Assembly (NCBI GenBank): GCA_023079485.1
Contig: CM041084.1
Span: 22,658,609-22,722,608 of the forward strand
Direction: 5' to 3'
Length of the DNA: 64,000 bases
Origin: Archilochus colubris
Taxonomy: Eukaryota > Chordata > Aves > Apodiformes > Trochilidae
In this document: piece by piece, positions 49,517 through 61,205 of the stretch
How the letters are laid out: every line of letters starts with the position of its first letter
How positions within the stretch are numbered: position 1 is the stretch's first letter
Notes under the pieces: model-generated
The model's input: the letters and a program-made list of their open reading frames with translations, nothing else
The model's database searches: none
What the model was told of the DNA's origin: nothing
Program-made: the position numbers and the translations under genes

Positions 49517-51979
49517 GCAGGGCTCAGCCTTGGTCCATCTGTCATTTAAACGAAAATGATGCAGGTTGTTTCTAAACTATGAGTGTGCAGCAATATTAAT
49601 CCCCAGCTATCCCTTCCTCATCACCAGCACTTCCCATCTCTGCCCTTTTCCACTGGCACCTTTTGTGTGTTCTGGGCAGCAGGAGAGCTGCAGAGCAGGT
49701 CCTGTCTGCTACCCTGAGCTGAGCACAGTGGGATGCCTGCCCCATGGAAACACTGAGGAGCTACTCTGTGCAAATCATATTTTTCCCCCCCTCTCCCTCT
49801 CCCCTTTCGTTTGCAGGGAGGATGATGGTGGCACAGGGACCGTCCTGCTTAGAAATAAAGAAGATGCATAGACTTGCTCAGAATGGAAGAGGAATTTACT
49901 CACACATAAATGTTTACAAAGGTAGAATGCAAGTTGAAAGAGAAGGAAAAGAGCAAACTTGCAGTGTTTTGGTTTATTTTGCTGTACAAAGCTGTGAACT
50001 CATGTCTCCCCACATCCTGTGCTGTAGCCTGAACTCTGCACCTGATTGTATGGGATGGTGTTGGAAGGACCACATTGTCCTCATTTCTGGGAAGGCAGCT
50101 TATTAAGAGAACTCTTCATAGCTGAACTCACCCTTGCCTACCTTTCCTCTTGCTTCTTTACTGTCTCCATCTGCTTCTTGCCTGGTTTTCATGTTTTCCC
50201 TCGTCTTCCCCAGGAAACCACCTGAGGAAAAAAAGCAGAACTTTTGTGATTTTTGGAGTGTTTCAGCTGCACTATTCATTGTGACTGAACCAAAGGTGGT
50301 CTCTTTGGAGAAGAATTATTTTTTTGTGTCTCACAAGATTTTTAATACATCGCAACTGTGCTTCTCAATATAATTTTAAAGCCAGTGAGTGTGGCTTTGC
50401 TGGCTTTTTATAAGAGAAAACCTATTCAAGTTCTGAGAGGTTGATCTAATCCTGATCCGATATTTTTCAGTCCCATCACAAGCTGTGATTTTCTAATTCA
50501 AAATTCTGAATAATTAGAGCTATTTGTACTGTGTTTAATATATTCCATGGACAACTGGTATGATATGAAATCACTATAAAGAACTGAATCAGAAACTGAA
50601 TCAGCTCCTAGTTTTGTGACATATCTTACAGCCATACCTGATTGTCAGATGGATAAAATCAGTTTTCTAAAGAGATGCTCTTCCACCTTTTCAAAATAAA
50701 TAAATGGAATGAGCTCTGTACCTTCAATATTATTCACATCTTACTAGTCTGATTAATTGAGATTGAAGTTTAAATTGCTCATATTAAATTACTACTCAGT
50801 AAAGCTTTGGGATAGTGACAGTTTCTTTGTTTGGGGTTTACACAGCATAATGAGGTCCTGCAGCACATCCTGGTGGCTTTGAAACCCAGAGCTACCACTA
50901 GCAAATGTTAGTGTTGTGTATCTGCTTCTCCACCCCGTAGGTGAGGTACTTCTGGGGCTTTGTCACTCTTGGTTTTTTACTAACTAATTACAGATAAGCA
51001 GTGAGCACCCCACCTCGATGGTACAAGACGCATCATTGCATGTCCTTGTTTGTATGGAGGGCAGCAACATCTGGGCAGTGGCTTGTGGTTTTTTCCTGAT
51101 ATTTGTCTGCTTTCTTTCTTGCCACTGATTTCCAAAGAAGCCATCACCTGCTGCCAAGCATAGCCTTCACCCTGCTTCAGCCTGACCATTAAAAAACTGT
51201 CTTCCCATGGGGAAAAAGATTCCCTTGAGGGTTTCGCTGGAGTGGGAATAAGGATGACCCTTCAACCAGATGCTCGTGCTTGCATTTTAGGCTACCACAC
51301 TAGGCTGAAGACTTCAAAGCATGCTCAATCCTTTTCCTGTATTCCCTGCCACGTCTTATTTTTGACCCCTGAGAGATAGGTCCACTAGTGAAGAGAATAT
51401 AATTCAGCTCATTTGGTCTCTTGAGACTCCAACTAAGGGGAAGAATAACAATTCAGCAGCAGCTTTACTGATCTGCATAGAAAATTCAGACTTTTTTTTT
51501 GCTGACCCTATGGCTTGCCACATACAGCTGTAAAACTTTATGCTCGTAATCCAGAAGGCAGCTGGAATTTTCAGCCATAGGCTGTCAAATGTCATGTTCA
51601 CACCACACTGGATTAAATGATAATAGCAGAATAATTCTTCTAATAAGATATGTAAGACATACTGAAATAGAAGCTTTTGTGAAACAGTTGCGTAGGAATT
51701 TTACAACATCAGAGAAAATCCCGACATGGAATTTTGCAGCTGTGGTTTTTTTGTTTTTTTTTTTAAGAAAAGATTGTTTCTGGTAATTCAGCAGATCTGT
51801 CCTGGTAGCATTACACACGTACTCATGACCTCAGGTCCCAGTGAAAGACCACCGGGCCATCCATCTGGAAACTGAGTGTGCTGAAAATCTGTCACTTCAT
51901 GAAGCCCTTACTGTGGGCATTGCTTACATTTTTCTCTTTTGTATAGCCTATGCAAAAAGTAAAATTATTATCTAAATAT
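49517..51979. other. Intergenic DNA, nothing recognised
   Basis: About 2.5 kb between the solo LTR and an old LINE fragment. Open frames up to 120 codons are present but without motif or conserved composition. I see no RNA gene or repeat family. Confidence 0.55.
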
Positions 51980-52335
51980 GGACTGCAAAGGGCCATTTAG
52001 ATCACTGAGCCCAGCCCCATGTTAATGCATTGGACCATCTGACAAGTGTTCAAGCCACAAAGGAGCCACAAAAACCTTGTCAGCTTTCATGACAACTTGC
52101 AGATCCATAGCAAAAGGCCCAAACACAGTGGTACACATCACAGAGACAGTTTAGGGGACCAAGAGTCTCACTGCAGATTTCAGTTGTCATTAGCAGTTGT
52201 GCCCTTAGTTAATTATTAGATGATCCTAACAATTATAACACAATGTCCAACAGAGAAAGGTAGATAACACTCAATCATCCCCACCAATCTGATTTTGGGG
52301 AAAATTCCTTTGCAACATCAGATCTAGCAGTTGGT
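51980..52335 (-). mobile_element. Ancient L3/CR1-like LINE fragment
   Basis: Two short blocks recall the reverse-complemented 3' part of old amniote CR1/L3 elements: AGGGCCATTTAGATCACTGA followed by GCCCAGCCCC at about 51989-52018, and CTGATTTTGGGGAAAATTCC near 52291. The spacing between blocks is also about right. The rest is too diverged to align by eye, so limits are approximate. Confidence 0.4.
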
Positions 52336-54980
52336 ATGTATATCCTTCTGCCTATACCTCAAAAGCACTTCAGAGATTTATATTTCAGTTTCAATAGAAG
52401 CACCAATGTAGCCTGTGTTGGCTCTAGTTGAGACTGATTTCTGATGCTTCAGATGGGAGGGAGAAAAAAAATAAATAAATCACAGAAGTCAAGTTTGTGG
52501 GAAGAAAGGAAATGAAAGGTCTCTATAAAGACCAAGAAAAATCTGAGGCATGAGATTATACAGCTGTGGTGCAAATGAAAATGAGGAACAAATGCCTCCT
52601 TTTTTCGGAGACAAAGGACAAAAGGACTCATCACAAGTTTAAACTTCCGATACCAGGATCTCCTCCTCAGCCTACCATGCAGTCCCATTCAAAAAGCTGT
52701 ATGGCTCTGCTGTACAGCTGATGAGGGTCTTTGTGTCTCCTGGCCGGTCAAGAGTTCAGCTCAGCTCTGTTCATGAGTTTGAAAATATACTCTATAGCCT
52801 ATTATTCTGTTTTGCATTTTATTTGTTATAATTTTAAGCAAAAGGATTTCTTCCTGTCTTTCACTCATTATACAGGACAGATTCAGTATAAATTCCATGC
52901 CTTTAACAGAATTTTCCTTCCTTCTTCATTTTTTTTTTAAAAGTCATGTTCCCAATTGGCAGCATATACCTGGCTATTTAAATTGCATGAAAATAGACTG
53001 TCACCTGTTTTATTTAGTGCTCTGCTTCTATAAATGTAGACACAGTCACACTGGAGGAGCTCAGCAGCAGTTTAGCTGCTTAGAGGGATCCTGTGCCCAT
53101 AAGGATGCATGTTAACCAATGTGCAGCTCTTATCATTCGCACACACAATGAGCACAGTGGGATGTGGTGCTCAGGAGCACGTCTCTCCCTGTCTTTGAAT
53201 CAGAACAAGCTGTTTGCTGACCTTGACACGAGTGACCTTCGGTCCTTAATCTGAAGAATATCTTCCCTGCACACACATATGAGTTGAGAAATAGCCTCAT
53301 TCATTGGCCAGAAGCATAACAATTTTAAGTCAAATGTTCTGCTTCGATTGCAAGTACGAATTATGTCCAGTTAGATACAAATATTTCCTCCTTTTAGAGG
53401 TCCCCTTATACAGTTCATGGATTTAGAAAAAATTTGAGCTTTTAATAATCCTTAGTCCAATTTAATTCTCTTGGATTTTTATAAGATGCTCTGTCTATGA
53501 AAATGGTGCAACAATCTATGGAGGAATATTTTTTCAATATTTTTTCTTAATGCTGTGCAAAAGACAAAACTAAATTTGACCAGTTTCCTCAGTGACTGTT
53601 AATAAAGGATGTAAGATCCCAGTGTTTACATAATAACTTACAGCTGTTGAGAAGCTATTTTAGGGAGTGCATACACCAAGTTTACAGTTGCTGTTTCCAA
53701 ATACCTGTGGTCTAGCCACTTACTTCAGTCTGCTGATTATTTAGCCAAAATAATGTACCCATAGCTCCTCCTTTGGCTCACTTTGCCCAGACAAGAACTG
53801 AATGCAGAGCCATTTAAAGAAGTCAACACCTGGATTCTGGACACCTCCATAAGCCCAAGCCAGAGTCTCTCCATCACTCTACCCCACAGGTTTGGGCTGG
53901 TTGTGGCCAGGGGGGCTGCCACAGCATGTTCAGACCTACTGGGGGCTGGAGTTAAGAGAGATGTCCCCAGCAAATCCACCTCTGCTGGGTGGGGAGAGGT
54001 GGGTCCCCAGTCCTTGGCTGGATGATCCCACTTTGAGCCCAGTGCCTGCCATCTTGAGCTCACCTGGCCAGCATAGGTGGGGGTAGAGGGATTAATAAAG
54101 GAGTGTAACAGATTTATTTCTTTAAAAAAATAGTATAGTTTATTAATTTCTTTGTGGACTACACTTAATTGTTATATTCTTTTTCTTTTTTTTTCCTCCT
54201 GCTGAACAAGGGGAAATTGCATATCTTGATATGAATGCAGCCTGGCACTGAATGTTTGATTATTTAATCGTGCCTTTTTTTGGGAAAAAAACCCCTGGCA
54301 ATTTGATCATTAACTAAAATTACTTTCTGATTTTTATATCCTTTAGTTTAGTTCCTGAGACATAGAAAATCTTTCTAACAAGCCTCACAGATCAATTCAT
54401 ATGCTTATATCTCCCAACTGTTATTATTTCTGATTTTTTTAGGGGTAGGATCACTGTTCACTCAGTCTAGGATTTCACTAGGGCTTTTTTGATCCAGTTC
54501 TTTTAATGAGCATTGGAACCAGTGTAGAAAACCATCATAGAAGGTAAATCCCTTTTAAACAAAAAATAATGCAGCTGAGTTATTTGCTGCCTCTGCTGGG
54601 GTTAGTAGGGTTGTTATGTTTTTGTATACGAATTGCTTTGGGATAATAATGTTTTCTACTTGCTTATACATTTTTCATCAGATAAATCAGGCAAAAAGGT
54701 TGAATCTCACAGATCTGTAACCGTGGCTGCTTTCCTGTCCTGTAGCTGCAAGGGAAAGATGAGATACATTTTCATACTTGGAGAAAAAGGGTCAGAGTTA
54801 GAGGGGGGAAACAGTATGAAAGTGGAAAGCCTTGGATATAAGTAGCTAGCCCCTAAAGCAGGTGCTAACAAGACCTTCTTGACAACCACTGAGTTTTGTG
54901 CATAGCAGAGGAAAAGTTACAGCTGAAAGAAAAGGAGCAGGCAAGGAATTGCATTGTACTGTATCTGAGTGGGATTATAG

Positions 54981-55215
54981 CAGCTGAATGAGTCATTGTT
55001 ATAAAATATGGGCAGCGGAGCGTCCTTTCATGTCTCTCGACGCAGATTGAATGCAGTCCTGACCAAGATGACAAAATTCATTTTGATTGAATAGTTGTCC
55101 ATATTTTTAAATGAAATGCATGTGGGGCTATTAGCTCAGCTCCCCGTCGAAGGCGGCTGCACCGCAGCCCTGCCATATGTTTGGCAACGTTTGAAGCACC
55201 TGGCAGCCCCTAGAA
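54981..55215. promoter_or_regulatory. CpG-retaining candidate enhancer
   Basis: A block of about 235 bp holds roughly nine CpGs between 55015 and 55190 (GCGGAGCGTCC, CTCGACGC, CCCGTCGAAGGCGG, CACCGCAG, CAACGTTTG), whereas surrounding kilobases have almost none. Binding-site-like words are dense: an E-box CAGCTG at 54981, AP-1 TGAGTCAT at 54989, CATATG at 55174 and a GGCTGC/GCAGCC inverted pair at 55155-55169. No transposon or ORF explains it. An enhancer for FZD1 or a neighbouring gene is inference. Confidence 0.35.
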
Positions 55216-57052
55216 CAGACAGACACATTTGAATAGGGATAAATATTAAACCATCTCACAGCTTTCTCTTCCAACTCCAGGGTAGGTACTTTTTACATAA
55301 AAAAAAAGCCCTGAAAATCAACCAACAGAAAAACCAACCCACAACCACAACACAATATGAAAGGTTAAGCAAAAATTTCTGTACATGAAGTGTTTTATAA
55401 AAACAGAAAGGGAAAGGAGGACAAGACTGGCAGGGATCCCAGGCTCCTCCCGTGTCTGAGGAGGACAGGATGGGCAGGGATGCAGACTTCTTTGTCTGGA
55501 GGAGACATTAGACTTCAGGGTCCAAAAACCACAAATAATAAATTGTTCTTTTATTACGGATTTATAACATTATTGTTAAAGCTAATATGCAATTTCTCAG
55601 CCCAGAACAATCCCTTCCTTAACTCCCACCCCTATCAATTTTTTCCCTCTAATATCATTAAGAAACAGATATGCTTAGCTGCATTCTGAGAAAGTCACTC
55701 ATGTCCTTTGGCTGAAAACTGAAAATGTTACTTTTCCATGGAATAAGGTTTAAATCTGTAGTGACACACGAGTCTGGATTTCAACCAAGCAGGAATATTG
55801 CATGTCCATGTGCTTGTCCTGGGCTAATTTTCTTAAAGTGTTACCAGAGTTTTATGGTATGTTTTGTGGTTAAAGAGCTATCAACAAAATTACACAGGGC
55901 ACTGCTGGAAGGGTCCCCATCACCTCCACCACTGAAAGGTGAACTCAGGTTGGGGCAGGTGAAAACAAAGACTAAGGCAGTAACCAGAGAAAAGAGAACA
56001 CATCATATGACAGAAGTTAAAGGGACTTTGCTGTTTTTATGTAGGAAAGTCTTAGAGAAGTTACAGTTTAAATCTCTAAGCATGTCTCTGGGAGGAAAAG
56101 GACCTTTCTTCTGAAGGACAATGTGGCACAAGCATTGCAAAACACCAAATGTGAAAGAAATCATGTTGAACACAAAACAGACTAACAAGGAAAGAACAAG
56201 AGTCTCAGCAAGACTCCTAGGAATGTTACTGGGGTCTAGAGCCACAGTTTAGGATTTTTATTACTGTATAAATAAAGTGTGATTATATGGTCGCCTGCAA
56301 TAGCAAGTAAATGACCTTGATGGGAAAAAAACAGCTCCTTTTTTGATAGTTTTATCAATGTTCCTAATACAAAAAAATATCTTCCCAAATAGATTGATGA
56401 TGAGTATATTGAGGATTTCACAACACACTTTCAGATGGAAATAGTGGAGCATTACTTCTTTTCAGTACAGGGTAAAGGTGAAAAAAGAGTTGAATGCTTG
56501 TGTTGTTTCATATATTCTGAGGATCATTTTCAGATACAGTTTGTGTCACTCTTCTGCCTGCAGTTCCTTCCACAAACATTTTCTACGAGCATCTCAGTGA
56601 GTGGACTCCATTTAAGAAATCCTTGTACTTTTGCCAGGATCTCTCACCCGCTATAGTACTCTACTTCTTAAAGAAATTCTAAATAGCATATGACCATAAT
56701 AATACATAAAAGACACTGTTCCTGTAATATTCTCTTGTCAGGTTTTTATCAGCAAAAGTGGATGAGCGGCTCTGTAAGAGAAGGGTGCTGCTTATTTTTC
56801 TAGATTGTTATTATGAGAGTGCTGATTTTATTTATTATGTTCCTCCCTGGTCATCCATGTGCTACGGACTGGTGAAGTACAAATGAGGGGAAAACACAGG
56901 TAGCTGTTCTACCATATTATTAACATAAAATATTAGAAGTATAATAACCTCAAAGGCAAATCTGTTAAAATGAAGGAGTTCCAATTCATCACAAATGTAC
57001 TGATGATTTTTGGTCCATCTACGTGCTGATAGGCAATACCATGGGAAGACGA

Positions 57053-57075
57053 GCATGGTGAGAGGCTCACCATGC
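57053..57075. repeat. Perfect 10-bp hairpin with 3-nt loop
   Basis: GCATGGTGAG, loop AGG, then CTCACCATGC. The outer bases ACGA and CTCTCGT extend the similarity with a two-base offset. It is a short, very stable cruciform-capable sequence with no associated gene. Confidence 0.85.
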
Positions 57076-60000
57076 CTCTCGTTGGAGAAGTCTGAACAAG
57101 CAGGACCAGAAAAGTGCATGGGTAACTGCAAATTCATATACTAGTACCAAGCACTACTAGTACTCCATAAAAATGAAAACAAAACATAGATATGGCTATG
57201 TCATACATACACATATCTACATATCAATGTTTTGTTCATAAGAAGAGCAGTTACACTGCTCACAGAAATAAAAAAGCTGTTCCACTAATACAGATCATTA
57301 TCTGCATTACTTTTCAATGATTTCCACAAAAACTTATGGGATATATGACATTTGACAAGCTTCCAAGTGTTTAAAAAATAAAATGAATCAACCTTTTCAC
57401 CCATATATATTTTTTGATTGCTGTTTTGAAACTGTAATAACAGTAGCTTCACACTGTTATTTTATTGTCCTTATGGTACCAAAGAAGAAATGCACAATTT
57501 GAAAACAAACCAAAATAAAAACAGTGTGAAGGAGGAACTGCTGAGGCCTGTACCCTGCAATTAGAGCTACCATCTGCGTTGTGGTTCCAGGAAAACCAGT
57601 GCATACCACACCATCCCATCAGTGCTTAGGCTCCAAGTTCTTGGGTACTGCATGTGCCAGTCATCATATCATATGGTATCATATGCATAAATCAGATCAT
57701 AGTTGCCAGCTCCCTAGCTGCTCTATGTGCTTAATAAAGCAGCATGATACAGGTGTTGTTTCACAGTACAATAAATTACAAATGTAATTGTAATGTAATT
57801 GGTGAGCATTTTCACCACTTTTTTTTTTTTTTTTTAATGCAGTAGCTTAAAAAGGAATATAGAGGAAGTTTAGAAATATTTGTACATTATTGATATGGTT
57901 TATGAGTTTCTTTGTTTCTGCTTGCATGCCTTTAAAGGACTACAGTGAGGTGTGCTTCACTGTTTTGGCACAAGCTTTTTTGGTTTATAAAGCAAAATGC
58001 TGCTAAGGGCTGTGTACTGCCTCAGTAACTCTATGTAAGATCTCAGCATCACTGGCTTGAGCATTTGTGATTCCTGCTTGCTTCTTCTTGCAACACCACT
58101 TTACCCTTGTTCTACAATTAAATTGCTATCTGAACACGTTTGTATTGTGACACAGGCATGGTGGCCCTTGGTAGTAAATAATTTTGACTGGACCAGACTG
58201 GGCTGAATTGCAAGGAGCAAACAAATGCATGGTTGTTTTCAATTTAAGAGACACAGCAATTTAGATCAGTTTAAAGTCTGTTACAGGAATACATTCTGAA
58301 CTGTGTGTTTATACTTCATCAACCCAACTTTGATATATCTAGCATGGGGAATTTGTTTATTGTATATGAAAATATACATATATTATTTTTATATCCACTC
58401 ATGAGTGTATAGTTATACACATGCACAAATAGATGTGCACTAGATACAAGGTAGTAATATGGCTACAGTATCACAAAAAATGGTGGGATTCATCTCACTT
58501 ATTTTCATCTATCAAAGTGTTGACATCTGTTCTAAGCCTGTCATGTAGGTCCCTATGAAATTTATAGAGAGAGACAGCCAGTTCCAGAGGGTGAGCTGTA
58601 CTCATCTCATCAGAATGGGAGATACCTGTCTCTCTCCGTTGCCTGCAGAGACACCCTACATGACTAATTCAGAGCAAACACAAAACTTTCAGAATGCTAA
58701 AGTTAGGGACAGGAAACCCAAATGAACTGTGTTCTCAAAAGAAGCCTCTTCTGTGGAGCTGACTGATCTAGATTCATGCACTGCTTCTGGTTCCTACTCT
58801 TGGGTTTTGTGGTGGTGATAATAGTAGTGGTGCATACCACTGAGTTAGGAAAGATGTTTTCCACTTCAAATCAGAAGTTGTTTTTTTTTTTTCTAAATGG
58901 TTATGGTAATGATTAAAGCGAAGAGGAAATTGTTCATGTTGCCAATTCATCTTTTATTTTGTTTTTTTAATTTTCTCCTTAAAAAAGTCTTTGAAGCAGA
59001 TAATTGTATAAATGTGACTTGATAACTGAAATCACTGGGTGGACTTTGAAATCATGAGGGAAGAAGGAGAAGGGAGGAGAAGAATTCATGAGATCTACAG
59101 TAAAGAGAATTATTAATCTGCAGAAATATGTGCCTCTGTTACTACTGGCTCTGCAAAAAACTGATTTCACATGTTATAATGTTCCTTCTAAAACTGAAAA
59201 AATAGGAATGGGTGTGGAAACCTACATTTGTGCAGCGTATGAACACTTTGATCTCTTAAGGAGGCAGATGTAGAATAAAATGTAAATTAGTTTTGGAAAA
59301 AATGCAAACCCACAAGAGGAAGAAAATTAAAGACCAAAACTCATGTCTCCTGGTGTAATGGTGAGACTTGGCAATAACATCTCTGGGCGCTTCTGAAAGG
59401 AAAACTCAAATGCTTCTTGGCTCAATGTAAAGCATAGAAATTGCCTTGAATATAAATTTTATCTCTGCCTTTCCTTTTGAGAGCCAAATTCCAGCATCTA
59501 TGAGAGAATGTTAATATTTCTCTACAGCGGTGTTTTGAATCAATAGCTCACCCTGTAAGCAAGGAAACTAGTTGTGGGGAAGTTCTTTGCTTAAGTAAAA
59601 CAAGTAAAAGTGGAGAACATGCTGTGTCTAATGCTCCTGAGCTGCTGTAAAATAGAACGCAGTGCTTTGCAAAACTTGGAGGACATGGTAAGAGCACTAA
59701 AAGGAGTGATAACTGCTGTGTCACGCACCACAGCACTCTCAGAGATAATAAGAAACTGGTAAAAGACTTGCTAGCCAAGTTAGTAACATTTTGCTGCTAT
59801 CTAAGACAGGAGTGTTTAGACCCACAGTGGTTTGCAAAGCTATTCTAGTTCAGGGATCTGCAGGCTGTGACCTTTGACAACCCTCCTGTTGATCGGAAGA
59901 ATGGAGCATCTGGATGTCAGGAAGATAAGAAGGTTGGGAAAGCAGCTGGATCTGGGAGAAAAAAAAAAAAAAAAAAGAAAAGCAACCAAACCCCATCCTG

Positions 60001-61175
60001 TGAGGTTAGTAAATGTGCCTTTTGTTTAGGAGGTAGATGAGGTAGGTGACAGATAAATTGGGTCTATTAACATCTCATTTTCAGAAGTTGCTGTTGAATT
60101 AATATGGTTCAGTGTCACAGCAGCCAGCATGAGAAACTGTGTGCCAATTTTCATAGCTTCAAAGTGCTATTGGTTTCTAAATTAGATAAACAGAGCTTCC
60201 AAAAATTATGTCAACTATGTGTCAAGTTGGCACAAAAAAAGAGAAACACCCTATGTCAGCGTCATTTAAATAAACAAGTTAGCAGCCAGTCATAAAGACC
60301 ATGGAGGGAGTAATTTAGAAGAATGTGAGTTCCTGCCTCCACAGTTCCAATTCTCTTTCCCAAACAACAGCACTCCCACACACTGAGGAATGTACGTACA
60401 AAATAAGTACCGGAGTGCCAAAGTTGGAAATCTGTATCAAAAGAGGCCAAATACACAGGAAACTTCAGATTTGGATCTGTATCTGAAATTCACCACTTTG
60501 GCCTCTTTATAAAATTAAGTGCAACTCCCTTGAGTTTTGTGGACAGCTCAACATCACACTGCAGGGAAGTCAACAGGGAGAGGCTGAGCTGAAATGGCAA
60601 TAGAGACCCAAGATGGCAAGAGGGTAAATGCTGGAGTTAAGAAGATTCTCTTGAAGACAGGGATTGTTTTGAAGGGAACTAGATGCAAAGGAGAACTTGG
60701 AGAGAGCTGGGAAGGGATGAATAAACTGAAAGGAACTTAAGCTTAATGATGGCTCTCATATGCCATCAAAACTTAGCTCAGCTTTAATGATTAAGGCAAG
60801 TTTGGCACAGAACTGTTTCATATAAAAAAATGGAAAATGAATCCTGCTTGTAGTTTTGCAGAAACAAGTCCACGGATCATTCAGATACAGTCTAATTTTT
60901 TAACCAAGCTCCTTTATTCTAAAAGCACAGACACCCCTCAGTCTCCCCAGGGAACTAAGTTTCCTCTTTAATCTGGTTTCAATTGAAGGAAAAAAACCCC
61001 AAACAAACCCAAAACAGATAGAGATACAAACTGCAAGTTCTTTATATGAACAACCCCATGTCCAAACCCTTAAAGCTTTATCCATCGTTGGTGATATGCA
61101 GTCCTAATGCAAAACACCCAATGGGAAACAGTTATTGACATTTATCTCTCCTTTAGTGTATTGATTTCACTGAGA

Positions 61176-61205
61176 TACTAATAATACTAATAATATTAAT
61201 ATTGA
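61176..61205 (+). repeat. Imperfect (AAT/ACT)n microsatellite
   Basis: Repeated ACTAATAATACTAATAATATTAATATT units form an imperfect trinucleotide tract. It is simple sequence only. Confidence 0.75.
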
